Source: Verrucomicrobiales bacterium (GTDB lineage: Bacteria; Verrucomicrobiota; Verrucomicrobiia; Verrucomicrobiales; DEV007). Taken from it: a DNA stretch of 43,450 nt. The stretch is taken from positions 1 to 43,450 of the forward strand of contig JAKISY010000029.1 of the NCBI GenBank assembly GCA_021648365.1, given 5' to 3'. A program made the translations under genes and the position numbers. The notes below the pieces were generated by a model. That model saw only the letters and a program-made list of their open reading frames with translations, had not been told where the DNA came from and did not search any database. Below are positions 1-7,252 of the stretch, one piece after another; within the stretch, counting starts at the first letter, position 1, and each line of letters begins with the position of its first letter.

Positions 1-95
1 CAATCCATTCCACATGTTGAGGCCAACGAGCAAAGCCTTAATGTTCTGCGAGCGGTAGGTTGGTATGGTATCAGAATAAAAACACTCCATGTCCG
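1..95 (+). repeat. Dispersed repeat, copy 1 (partner 24970-25066, inverted)
   Basis: The bases starting CAATCCATTCCACATGTTGAG recur on the minus strand at 24970-25066. The first ~52 bases are about 90% identical; similarity then fades over the next ~40. The element begins with half of the GGATTG/CAATCC hairpin and carries the TTCCACAT tail seen after other mini-hairpins in this window. Confidence 0.6.
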
Positions 96-492
96 GTGTT
101 CTGATTTTGAAACACCTGCGCGTGTCATTAATTTCTCCTCCATATCTGACGTAATCCCAGGTTCCTATCTAACACTTGGGATTATTGCTGGAACAGAAGG
201 CGTCGTTCTTGACCTCAAAATACAGTCGAACCCGAAAAGGAGAAGAATAAGAGAAACCGTTGAAAAAGTAATCGAAAATTCAATTGCCGAGTTGAAAGAA
301 CTCAATATTAACTGGGAGACACAAAGTGACGATGGATGGGCCGTCCTCGTTATTAACACCCCGCTACACAGGTTGCTGGGTGAAGATAACCAACTTGCAT
401 TTGCCTACGAATTCATGGAGCAGGCGATAAGCAACTTGAATGCATTGAAAATAAAGGAGCATATCAAGGAGGCTATACCAAAAGACTCTTAA
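1..492 (+). CDS. 3' end of an unrecognised gene, open at the left edge
   Basis: The frame is open from the first base to the stop at 490-492, about 163 residues, with no ATG in frame before codon 139; the start probably lies outside the window. The central part (GSYLTLGIIAGTEGVVLDLK, then a Lys/Arg-rich helix and IAELKELNINWE) looks like an alpha/beta protein end, but I do not recognise the family. The first ~95 bases match, at roughly 80% by eye, the reverse strand of an intergenic stretch at 24970-25066. So either a repeat has become part of this reading frame, or the other copy is a relic of a paralogue. That the C-terminal ~120 codons are a real gene is likely; the product is unknown. Confidence 0.5.
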   Translation, partial: QSIPHVEANEQSLNVLRAVGWYGIRIKTLHVRCSDFETPARVINFSSISDVIPGSYLTLGIIAGTEGVVLDLKIQSNPKRRRIRETVEKVIENSIAELKELNINWETQSDDGWAVLVINTPLHRLLGEDNQLAFAYEFMEQAISNLNALKIKEHIKEAIPKDS

Positions 493-753
493 TAGAACTC
501 AAATATCCATACTCAACGCTTCCCCTCTGTGTCCCTCTGTGGTAAAAATCCTCGCCACCTCTCTCCATTTCCGTATTTTCCAGTGTCTTCCGCGGTCAAT
601 CTCCTCCCCCTGCATGTCCTTCCATGCCCTTCACGGTAAAAACTCTCCTCTTTCCATCCCATTCTCAATTCATCCCCTCTGAGTTCCTCTGTGAACTCTG
701 TGGTGACACCTCTTTTTCCCAAAGCTGTTCCACATCTATCCCACCAATGTGTC

Positions 754-770
754 ACAGGTTTTCAACCTGT
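754..770. repeat. Mini-hairpin ACAGGTT-TTC-AACCTGT
   Basis: Perfect 7-bp arms around a 3-nt loop. Read on the minus strand the hairpin is followed by GACACATT, the counterpart of the TCCACATT tail of the sister element at 789-805. Confidence 0.75.
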
Positions 771-788
771 TTTCTTCCCCATATCCCC

Positions 789-805
789 ACAGCTTACAAA
801 GCTGT
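789..805. repeat. Mini-hairpin ACAGCTT-ACA-AAGCTGT
   Basis: Perfect 7-bp arms with an ACA loop, followed by TCCACATT. A right half of the same element (AAAGCTGTTCCACAT) lies at about 720-735. Confidence 0.75.
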
Positions 806-1116
806 TCCACATTCCTATCCCACCGCCGAGGAAACCTACAATCTCAACCTGATCACCGACTTGCCCTTCTTTCCTCCCTCTACGCCTCTGCGCCTTTGGA
901 CGCTTCGCTCGACCTTTCAGGTCGCCTGTCTCCTCCCGCGAAAGCGGGATTCGGCTGTGTGAGTCATCCTTTCTCCCACACTCTACTCGTCTAGCAACCA
1001 AGCGATCATCAACTGTAGCCTATTGAGCGATTTTGGGAAAGTCGCGTCACCAGATTTCCAGTTCAACTAGTTCCCGTCGAATAAGCCACCTCTTTGCGCT
1101 AATTCTCAAAAGGTAT

Positions 1117-1763
1117 TCAATTCGAATATTTATTAGCGTGATGTGCAAGAAATGCGCTAGATGGCTGAAAATTTTTAGGGAAACTCAGCACCTTTCCCTC
1201 ATAAGATTTTAGCCACTCATAAGCCTCAGAGGATTTAAGCGATTCTCGCGATCTTCAGCCCACGGAATAATATGACCCGCCACCAATAACTGCGGAATTC
1301 TCAATCCAGAAATACAGCATCTATTATCATACGCAGAAAGCACACGTCGCCGAAAAAAGCTCTGATTGACTCTTTGCTTAACGATAGCCTCTCTATCCTT
1401 ACCCTCAATCGGTAAATCATTTGTGACAATCTCTGAAGAAACTTCGATTTCAACACCCAACAAATTAGATCTTACTTTTTCACTTTCATAAGCCAGTTCC
1501 TCAGGAGACGCCTTAAACTCATTCCAAATTTCGACTTCACCTTTCGCCCCATTGCTCAATCCGCTTATCCCACGCGATTTCAACGAAGGGTCTAGTCGTG
1601 CAAAATTACCTAACTTCATACCCACCGCACTGGGACTTCGACCAAGTAAATTTGCCAACTCTATGATTTGCGGATTCGATTTGTGCGTTTTGCCAAACGG
1701 AATCCGGCAATACAAATTGAATGCCATAATATGCTCCTCTCTCGTCCACTTGTTGTGCGCCAT
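1117..1763 (-). pseudogene. HNH endonuclease relic with internal deletion and frameshift
   Basis: The first frame (stop at 1209) encodes 184 residues beginning MAHNKWTREEH and passing through a GRSPSAVGMKLGNF segment. It reaches the start of an HNH domain, CCISGLRIPQLLVAGHIIPW, which supplies the Cys and the GH of the fold. Right after NRLNP the frame breaks. The expected continuation (NGLCLxxLHDxAFD in this family, with the catalytic His and Asn) is absent. Directly downstream in another frame (1117 to about 1240) lies the family's typical C-terminus: SYEGKVLSFPKNFQPSSAFLAHH in part, ending KYSN before a TGA at 1117-1119. I infer a deletion of roughly 40-50 codons that also shifted the frame, so the product is inactive. 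Family assignment is from motif recognition. It faces the HpaII-type relic. Confidence 0.72.
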
Positions 1764-1910
1764 AGTGCTTAACTTCTAAATGTTTCTCTTGGGAAGCAAG
1801 CTCCAATATTCAAAAAAACATCTCCTTTCACCACCACTATCATTTTGTAGACAAACCCCCGCTTTTCCGGCAGGAGTTACTGTAGAACAACAACCTCATT
1901 TCCATCTCCA

Positions 1911-2620
1911 ATGCGTAACACTGTAGCTAAAGAAAAGGCAACTATCATTACACCTCAAGTTTTGATTAAATCTCTCACCCTCCTCAACGCCTCAGTCAAC
2001 AACACCAATTTTAGGTACCTTCTTAAGGGCTCCATCACCAGTACCGATGTCCGGGAAATCAACTTACTATCTCCAAGTCGAGCAAAAACCCAAGCCGCGT
2101 TCAAGCTCTACTAAACCTCGGAATAAATCTTCAATTTGACCGAGTCATCGGAGCCACCTACCGCAACAACCTGCTCTTACTCGATGCCGACCTATCTCGC
2201 ATCCTCTCGGAATGCCTCTTCCTCTATTACTCGGGGGAAGGTGCGCAATTACGCAAACTAGTCACCCAACTCGAGAAAAGCAATCCACTGCAATACCCTG
2301 ACACCGCCACCTTCCCTTATTACTCCTTCAAACTCAAAAAATTCCTTTTAGAAACAGCCCTTGGCATGGTTCCGAAAACGCCTTGGACAGGAGTCTATGA
2401 TGCCACTGGTGGCTACATCATCGTCAAAAAAGATGGCGAACTGATTTCTTATCATCTACTGCGCAAAAACTACTTTGAGGATTACCTACTCAACTTCACC
2501 AAACTCGACAGCCCCTCCACCTCACGCCACCAATACGGAGAAATCTATTTTGAAAACAATCAAGCCTACTTCAACCTCAACCTACAAATCCGCTTCAGTG
2601 ACCTAAAAACCTCACCATGA
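1911..2620 (+). pseudogene. HpaII-type restriction endonuclease relic (5'-truncated, frameshifted)
   Basis: Two overlapping frames together give one protein. The first (1911-2114) contains LTLLNASVNNTNFRYLLKG. The second is open from about 2085 and ends at 2618-2620. It contains RVQALLNLGINLQFDRVIG, then LSRILSECLFLYYSGEG, then WTGVYDATGGYIIVKKDGE, then LDSPSTSRHQYGEIY and finally NLNLQIRF. The YDATGGYI-VK-DGE and STSRH-GxIY...NLQIRF pattern is that of R.HpaII-family enzymes (CCGG specificity in the type member). Adding one A to the A5 run at about 2085-2089 would join the frames. Family members are ~350 residues, and the N-terminal ~120-150 residues are missing, so it is dead. No partner methyltransferase is in the window. 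Confidence 0.68.
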
Positions 2621-2987
2621 CTTGTTGCCCTCCCACGAATGAACCATTCGCAAAAAGAAATCATGCAACCATCACTCAAATTCAGATATTTCCTTGGTCA
2701 AGCTTCTCCCCCCTTCAATTCCTTCATTCCCTTCATGGTAAAAACTCCCCTCTTTCATTCCACCCTCAACTCCCCCCCTTTTTCCAGCGCATCTTCCGTC
2801 ACGATAGAATAAGCCCCATCCCCTGTTCCAAAAAAATCACCATGCAAGGTTCCGAATGTCATATTAAAACATTCCATTCATCCGCATTCAAATACGAGGC
2901 TAATCTTGCATTTCACACTCCCTGATTTCAATAATGCTCGCGGTCGCCCCCACAAGCACTAGCCATCAAAACCATCTTTAATCGGCA
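2621..2987. repeat. Gene-free stretch containing the left 148-bp repeat
   Basis: Contains another 'cccttcatggtaaaaactc' phrase at about 2730-2750 and the left copy of the ~148-bp direct repeat (2789-2936). No intact gene is visible. Confidence 0.6.
2789..2936 (-). repeat. ~148-bp direct repeat, left copy (partner 4382-4531)
   Basis: About 85-90% identical by eye to 4382-4531 in the same orientation; the two copies bracket the AbiE module. On the minus strand a frame from the ATG at 2875-2877 reads MECFNMTFGTLHGDFFGTGD, then GAYSIVTEDA, and runs out at a stop at 2755. The other copy preserves the same frame, with many differences at third codon positions, so this is probably the 5' fragment of a once-functional gene. 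The product is not recognised. Confidence 0.7.
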
Positions 2988-3460
2988 TCAAACCCAGCCT
3001 TGGTTTGGTCTCCACGATTGACCTGATATTGCACCGCCTATAACAGGCATGATGAAAAGCCTGATTTCATCACTTGCCCCAGAGAGCTCAAGAGGCTCCA
3101 ATTTGCTCTTCCTGAGAAAAGCTTTCCACTGGGTTTGTTTATCTCGCCTGGAGAAAAACTGTTCTGTAAGTGCTATCGGTGCATCTTTAGGAATTGGAGT
3201 TTCTCGGCGAATAAAAGTGGACTCAATGGCCCCGTAAAGCACGTCCGCTTCGAATTCCACGTTTCGGCTCAGCCATAAGAGGTCATAAAAATCTTTCATC
3301 CGACTGTTGCCTGTACCAAGAACTACAGCGGCGTGAATTTTTTCTGCAATGACGGTTTCCGGCTGATATGCGAGAAGAGAAATATAGGATTAAGCTCGAG
3401 ACCGCTCTCCCGGGCATGATTTTTGAGCCGGTCTTTAATCGATGCGGCCGTATTCTTCAT
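2988..3460 (-). pseudogene. AbiEii-type nucleotidyltransferase toxin, catalytic core deleted
   Basis: The ATG (3458-3460) overlaps the antitoxin stop as ATGA, the usual arrangement of AbiE operons. The first frame reads MKNTAASIKDRLKNHARESG, a typical AbiEii N-terminus, and stops soon after. A second frame, open from about 3383 and ending at 2988, has the typical C-terminal half: YQPETVIAEKIHAAVVLGTG, then NSRMKDFYDLLWLS, then RRETPIPKDAP and TQWKAFLRK. The nucleotidyltransferase core between them (the GG(T/S)-Dx(D/E) sequence and surrounding ~130-150 residues) is missing, so no enzyme can be made. The deletion point is near 3375-3385. In intact type IV TA systems this protein is a nucleotidyltransferase that arrests growth. 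Confidence 0.75.
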
Positions 3461-4065
3461 GACAGCACCTCCAGATAGGGAATCATAATATTCTCCACGC
3501 GATTCATCGCAGCGTATTCAAGAACTTCCGCTGGTTTTGCATGCTCTCGAATCACTTCACGAAGAGCCTCAATACAAAGTTCCAGCCCCAGCCTGTTGCG
3601 ATACTTAAAACAATCGGCTACCGACCTAGCCGGACTTGTGATAGGCACTGGGATGCCATTGAGCTTATGAATCACACCCCCCTCTGTAAAAGCCCTGGCA
3701 TTTGTGGTACGCACCACTTCAATCGGCGGATAATCTACTCGCGGTGTGACAGCGTTGCCTTTGATTTGTATCCAGACGGAATGAGCCTGGTGAGTGCCTA
3801 TATGATGAAAATTGAGCGCACTGATGAGAACGATGACCGCTTGCGGAGCAAGAGCTGCGACTTCGGAAAGTGAAAGGTTTTCGTCCCAGGGGGCATCGAG
3901 ACGACGATACACTCCGCGATTCACCCTCTCCAGCTGTTTCGCCCTACCCGCTCGAGTAATTGTCATGCTGGAAATTCCCGCAAGCTCAAAATCCTTGGCC
4001 CGGATGAGTGGCTGTTTTTTGGCAAGTCTCAGTAGACGCTGCGACTGTGAAGATGTTTCCTTCAT
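3457..4065 (-). CDS. AbiEi-family antitoxin (type IV toxin-antitoxin)
   Basis: 202 residues. The N-terminal ~60 residues (LLRLAKKQPLIRAKDFELAG, SMTITRAGRAKQLERVNRGVY) are the winged-helix 'AbiEi antitoxin' domain that binds operator DNA. The C-terminal part (SALNFHHIGTHQAHSVWIQI, PPIEVVR, GIPVPITSPARSVADCFKYR) is the conserved AbiEi body. The reading frame is intact and full length for the family. It is the first gene of the module, and its TGA overlaps the ATG of the broken toxin by 4 bases. In the family this protein counteracts the AbiEii nucleotidyltransferase and represses its own operon. Here no active toxin remains beside it, so it may be an orphan repressor or an anti-addiction relic (inference). 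Confidence 0.85.
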   Translation of the reverse strand: MKETSSQSQRLLRLAKKQPLIRAKDFELAGISSMTITRAGRAKQLERVNRGVYRRLDAPWDENLSLSEVAALAPQAVIVLISALNFHHIGTHQAHSVWIQIKGNAVTPRVDYPPIEVVRTTNARAFTEGGVIHKLNGIPVPITSPARSVADCFKYRNRLGLELCIEALREVIREHAKPAEVLEYAAMNRVENIMIPYLEVLS

Positions 4066-4066
4066 G

Positions 4067-4095
4067 TTTACAATTCAATGCAATTAACTTGTCAA
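4067..4095 (-). promoter_or_regulatory. Candidate promoter of the AbiEi antitoxin
   Basis: On the minus strand TTGACA (4090-4095) is followed after exactly 17 bases by TGTAAA (4067-4072), one base upstream of the ATG. Transcription from it would begin at or just inside the start codon, so a leaderless mRNA would be implied. Confidence 0.35.
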
Positions 4096-4159
4096 TTCTT
4101 GCGCAGGATGCCCATGCCACATTGCTTCCCTTTTATTTGTCTTCCATCCACTCCTCCCC

Positions 4160-4176
4160 ACGGCTTACAAAGCTGT
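4160..4176. repeat. Mini-hairpin ACGGCTT-ACA-AAGCTGT
   Basis: Same module as 789-805 with one G-T pair, followed by TCCACATT. Confidence 0.65.
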
Positions 4177-4381
4177 TCCACATTCCTCCCTCACCGCCGA
4201 GAAAACCTCCGCCAATGTCCCCGCCCCGCCTTTCCTATCTCTGTCCTACCTCTGTGAACTCTGAGGTGCTCTCTGTGGTGAGACCTCTTTCCCTCTTCGC
4301 TCAGCCTGTGGTAAAAAAACTCGTCCCCATTTCCGTGCTTCTCCGCAATTTCCGCGGCAAACTCCACTTCATACGCCCCGT

Positions 4382-4531
4382 GCATCTTCCGTCACAATAG
4401 AATAAGACGTATCTCCTGTTCCAAAAAAATCACCCTGCAATGTCCCGAATTTCATATTAAAACATTCCATTAATCCGCATTCAAATGCGAGTCTAATTTC
4501 ACATTTCACACGAACCCACTTTCAATAATAC
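4382..4531 (-). repeat. ~148-bp direct repeat, right copy (partner 2789-2936)
   Basis: The minus-strand frame from the ATG at 4468-4470 reads MECFNMKFGTLQGDFFGTGD, then TSYSIVTEDARGV and a stop at 4369. It differs from the left copy mostly by synonymous or mild changes. Similarity ends abruptly just after EDA, where the 'ttccgtgcttctccgc' repeat begins. Confidence 0.7.
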
Positions 4532-4556
4532 CCACCATTGCTAACTTCCCATTCCA

Positions 4557-4583
4557 CAACTGGTTTTATTATAAAACCAGTTG
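4557..4583. promoter_or_regulatory. Perfect 27-bp palindrome
   Basis: Arms CAACTGGTTTTAT and ATAAAACCAGTTG (13 bp each) surround a single T. It sits 26 bases beyond the right 148-bp repeat, more than 300 bases from any gene. There is no U-tract, so it is not a classical terminator. It may be an operator, a recombination site, or a longer cousin of the mini-hairpins. Confidence 0.5.
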
Positions 4584-4634
4584 ATTCCACAGATCCAAAA
4601 AACAAATCCACCTGCCCTATCCCGCCAATGTGTC

Positions 4635-4651
4635 ACAGGTTTCCAACCTGT
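4635..4651. repeat. Mini-hairpin ACAGGTT-TCC-AACCTGT
   Basis: Perfect 7-bp arms; preceded by AATGTGTC, the inverted tail. Confidence 0.7.
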
Positions 4652-4673
4652 CTTTTCTCCACTCCGCAACCCC

Positions 4674-4690
4674 ACAGCTTACAAAGCTAT
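4674..4690. repeat. Mini-hairpin ACAGCTT-ACA-AAGCTAT
   Basis: One imperfect pair. Placed 22 bases after the ACAGGTT hairpin, the same pairing of elements as at 754-805 and 7207-7252. Confidence 0.65.
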
Positions 4691-4763
4691 TTCACCCTCA
4701 ACCCTCCCTCCAGCTCATCATTCTTAATTCATAACCCCTCTCTTCCTTTGCGTCTCTGCGTCT

Positions 4764-4808
4764 CTTGACCGCCGAAGCCTTGGCGAAGGAGGTTGAGCAA
4801 AGCGGGCG
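4764..4808 (+). repeat. 45-bp repeat, copy 1 (partner 6985-7030)
   Basis: CTTGACCGCCGAAG, seven variable bases, then GAAGGAGGTTGAGC and AGCGGGCG recurs at 6985-7030. The GCCGAAG...GCGAAGG core resembles the insert of the long GGATTG/CAATCC element (GCCATAGCTTTACGCGAAGG). Confidence 0.65.
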
Positions 4809-4905
4809 TGAGCATCTCTTCTTCCCCCATTCACACTTCAAACTTCACCACCACCCCCGCTGTCACCAAACGGATCACCCCCCTTCGATTTCATCTTCTT
4901 CCACC

Positions 4906-5454
4906 CTAGCCCTGTCCTTCTCCAGCAATCAGAGCTTCATCTAATAAAGCAGGTAACTCATCGAGAAAGCTGGCAAGCTCTACAAATTCTGGATGCACAA
5001 ATTCTGGAACCTGTATCAAGCTCCCTGCCTCTATCCCTAACACATGCATTTTGATCACAGTATTTTCATCGTTCACAGGCAAATTGTCGATCAATAGCCC
5101 CTCTGGCCCTAGGGCATCCTTGGCGGTAGATAACAGCTCAACTGTGATCATCTCATCTTTTCCAAAACCCAAATCAAAGGCCTCATTTGCCAAGCAAGCA
5201 TAGACATCTGCTGCGTAGGTGCACATCACCACCTTGTCCGCCCATTGCCGACAGATCTGCAAAAGCCGATGAGCTTCTGGACGAAGAAACATCAAGCGCC
5301 CTTGCAAGCCATAGGTCACATAGGGACCGGTATAGACCTCATCTGCCAATTCCGAGTAATGAATCAGAGTCTCATCAAGATCCACAAAAATATGCCTCCG
5401 ATGCCCCTTGGCAGGTATTTGGTAATTCAATCCACATGTATACGTATCTGGCAT
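4906..5454 (-). CDS. HAD-superfamily phosphatase of the NIF/FCP1 type
   Basis: 182 residues. Motif I of the HAD fold is HIFVDLDETLIHYSE: D25 is the expected nucleophile and D27 the general acid. It is followed by LMFLRPEAHRLLQICRQWAD and VVMCTYAADVYA (motif II region), as in NLI-interacting-factor/Scp1-like phosphatases (R-P-x-x-x-x-L-L ... T-x-a). A later LLIDNLPVNDEN supplies a motif-IV-like acidic residue. Such proteins are small cytoplasmic phosphatases or phosphotransferases; the bacterial members' substrates are mostly unknown. It stands alone between repeats, with a 178-base gap to the divergent secreted-protein gene. Family confidence is good, substrate unknown. Confidence 0.75.
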   Translation of the reverse strand: MPDTYTCGLNYQIPAKGHRRHIFVDLDETLIHYSELADEVYTGPYVTYGLQGRLMFLRPEAHRLLQICRQWADKVVMCTYAADVYACLANEAFDLGFGKDEMITVELLSTAKDALGPEGLLIDNLPVNDENTVIKMHVLGIEAGSLIQVPEFVHPEFVELASFLDELPALLDEALIAGEGQG

Positions 5455-5552
5455 CTCTATTGATTATTCCCCTCCGTTTTGTAAATCACAAGCACCACCC
5501 CGCTCACGTCCCACCCCCTCGGGTAAAATGAATGACAACAAGGTCGATCTCA

Positions 5553-5573
5553 TTTTCTGATTGAATCAGAAAA
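5553..5573. promoter_or_regulatory. Perfect 21-bp palindrome upstream of the 30-residue-repeat protein
   Basis: TTTTCTGATT-G-AATCAGAAAA, 10-bp arms, 59 bases upstream of the ATG at 5633 and about 100 bases upstream of the divergent phosphatase gene. It could be an operator for either gene; the right arm's A-run weakly resembles a terminator tail. Confidence 0.45.
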
Positions 5574-5632
5574 AATGAATAAGCGCCATTCAAAATACGA
5601 CTAAACCCATAATCACAAGCCAAACATACAGC

Positions 5633-6841
5633 ATGCACAAGTCCATCTTAGCCTCATTCCTGTTTTTGATCTTTGCCGTCCTTACGACTTTTGCTCACGC
5701 TAGCGATACACGCCAAGATCAACAGACTCTTTACCTAGCACAAAAGCGTGCCGCCTATTGGAAATCGAAAGGCTACCACTTCGATGCCCGCTACATGTCG
5801 GTCGCTATGATGGATCAAAGAGCCAAAGCCATACAACGCGCTGCCTATTGGAAATCGAAAGGTTACCACTTCAACCCCGCCATTTTAACCGCCGGCATGA
5901 TGGATCGTAAAATCAGAGATCAAAGCAGAGCCGCCTATTGGCAGCGTCGAGGTTATTACTTCGACGCCCACTCGATGACCGCTGCCGAGATGGACATTCG
6001 AGCACAAAAAATGCAGTCAAACTCTCGAACCAAATTCACCTTACAGATACTCAATCGAAAAAAACGAAGCAAAAAGCCTTCCACCATCACCCGCCCCTCC
6101 CTTGCCAAGCTTTCCTCTCCACGCAACAAAACGTCACTTCGCACAGCACCACCAGCCCCCATTGTTAGCAAAACTACCAAAAGCATCATCCCCACCCGCT
6201 ATTCATCCTACCCTAGCGCGTCAAATTACGCAGGCTATGCAAGCCTGCCGTCCGTAAGTTCAGAGTCAGCAAGCTCGACACAACAAAATGATACCGAGCC
6301 AGCTCTTACGGCGCTTCCTGCTTTCAGCTACAGCCGGCGTGACAGCAACACCCAGTGCAATGACGGCAGCCAAATCAACGTCACCCATATCAGCGACGAT
6401 TTCACCACCACACAAGTCACTAAAAGCGGCAAAACCACCACCTACAATACTTTCCGTTTTGATGACGACTATTCGACCACCACAGGCAGCGACGGCAGCC
6501 GCAGCACCGTCAACCGCTACAGTGATGACCAAAGCACCACACAGGTCACCAAAGATGGCAGAACCACCACCTACAATACTTTCCGTTATGGCGATGACTA
6601 TTCGACGACGAGCAGCAGCGACGGACTCAATTGTAGCACTTTCCAATACGGCACCAAACCCAGTGTGAGTTCTCGCACTTCGCGCAGCCACAAGCTCTTA
6701 AGCCCACTTCCGCTCGATGGCATCAGCCATCCCTTGAACCGTCTCAACCACTCCGACAGCTCATCCTCCAGTCACCACCACACTAACTCCCTCGGAGGTC
6801 TCAACCTGGCACCCCCATTATTTGCCAATCCACTGCATTAG
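5633..6841 (+). CDS. Secreted repeat protein with three 30-residue RAAYW repeats
   Basis: 402 residues. Residues 1-24 are a Sec signal peptide (hydrophobic core FLFLIFAVLTTFAHAS). Residues 39-128 are three repeats with an exact 30-residue period, each beginning RAAYW(K/Q)xxGY(H/Y)F(D/N) and ending near MD-R: starts at 39, 69 and 99. A basic, Ser/Pro/Thr-rich linker follows (about 130-220). Then comes a Thr/Asp-rich stretch (about 246-331) with two ~43-residue copies of SDD..TTTQVTK(S/D)G(K/R)TTTYNTFR...DDYSTT. The tail is Ser/His-rich. I do not recognise a named family. Architecture suggests an exported surface or matrix protein with two independent tandem-repeat zones. The ATG is supported by the signal peptide and the palindrome upstream. 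Confidence 0.75.
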   Translation: MHKSILASFLFLIFAVLTTFAHASDTRQDQQTLYLAQKRAAYWKSKGYHFDARYMSVAMMDQRAKAIQRAAYWKSKGYHFNPAILTAGMMDRKIRDQSRAAYWQRRGYYFDAHSMTAAEMDIRAQKMQSNSRTKFTLQILNRKKRSKKPSTITRPSLAKLSSPRNKTSLRTAPPAPIVSKTTKSIIPTRYSSYPSASNYAGYASLPSVSSESASSTQQNDTEPALTALPAFSYSRRDSNTQCNDGSQINVTHISDDFTTTQVTKSGKTTTYNTFRFDDDYSTTTGSDGSRSTVNRYSDDQSTTQVTKDGRTTTYNTFRYGDDYSTTSSSDGLNCSTFQYGTKPSVSSRTSRSHKLLSPLPLDGISHPLNRLNHSDSSSSSHHHTNSLGGLNLAPPLFANPLH

Positions 6842-6984
6842 GTTCACGCACCAGACAGGGGAAGCCCCCGCCCTACAACCCTCTCCCCCCCTACAAGCCT
6901 CATTCTAATTCCATCTTCCTTCATGTCCTCCATGCCCTTCATGGTGAAAAACTCATCCCCTCTTCCTTTGAGTTCTTTACGCCC

Positions 6985-7030
6985 TCTTGACCGCCGAAGT
7001 CCAAACGAAGGAGGTTGAGCGCAGCGGGCG
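6985..7030 (+). repeat. 45-bp repeat, copy 2 (partner 4764-4808)
   Basis: CTTGACCGCCGAAG followed by a variable segment and GAAGGAGGTTGAGC then AGCGGGCG. Confidence 0.65.
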
Positions 7031-7058
7031 AGAAAACCTCTTTCTCCTCCACCACCCC

Positions 7059-7075
7059 ACAGCTTACAAAGCCGT
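7059..7075. repeat. Mini-hairpin ACAGCTT-ACA-AAGCCGT
   Basis: One imperfect pair; followed by TTCACATTAAACT, identical to the tail after 7236-7252. Confidence 0.65.
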
Positions 7076-7206
7076 TTCACATTAAACTCCCCCCCTTCAT
7101 CCTCATCTTTTCCTCACCCCTTCATGCCCTCCAAGTCCTTCATGGTGAAAATCCTCTCCCTCCACTGCGCCACTGGACGCTGCCATCTTTCCCAACCTAG
7201 TGTGTC

Positions 7207-7223
7207 ACAGGTTTTCAACCTGT
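7207..7223. repeat. Mini-hairpin ACAGGTT-TTC-AACCTGT
   Basis: Identical to 754-770, preceded by GTGTGTC. Confidence 0.75.
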
Positions 7224-7235
7224 TTCCTCTCCACC

Positions 7236-7252
7236 ACAGCTTACAAAGCTGT
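7236..7252. repeat. Mini-hairpin ACAGCTT-ACA-AAGCTGT
   Basis: Identical to 789-805, followed by TTCACATTAAACT. Confidence 0.75.

Larger units (their letters stand above)
493..1116. repeat. Gene-free stretch made of dispersed intergenic repeats
   Basis: No gene is supported here. The plus strand is pyrimidine-rich and contains phrase-like repeats: a 'ctctgtg...gtggtaaaaa' unit near 523-550, 'tttccgtattttcc...cgcggtcaa' near 567-600, and 'ccttccatgcccttcacggtaaaaactc' near 617-650. Two 17-bp mini-hairpins follow (754-770, 789-805). A 'cctctgcgcctttgg' tract is near 885. The short open frames on both strands are translations of these repeats. Confidence 0.7.
4096..4905. repeat. Gene-free stretch with repeats and a perfect palindrome
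   Basis: Contains mini-hairpins at 4160-4176, 4635-4651 and 4674-4690. It also holds 'ctctgtgaactctgaggtgctctctgtgg' (about 4249-4277), 'ttccgtgcttctccgcaatttccgcggc' (about 4331-4358), the right 148-bp repeat, a 27-bp palindrome at 4557-4583, and the GCCGAAG...GCGAAGGAGG element at 4764-4808. No gene is supported. Confidence 0.65.

Noticed and set aside
624..994. Overlapping short frames in the first gene-free stretch
   Set aside because: They consist of the dispersed 'ctctgtgg/ttccgtg' repeats; the same peptides recur wherever the repeats occur.
6266..6691. 141-codon minus-strand Ala/Val-rich frame
   Set aside because: Antisense shadow of the Thr/Asp repeat region of the exported repeat protein.
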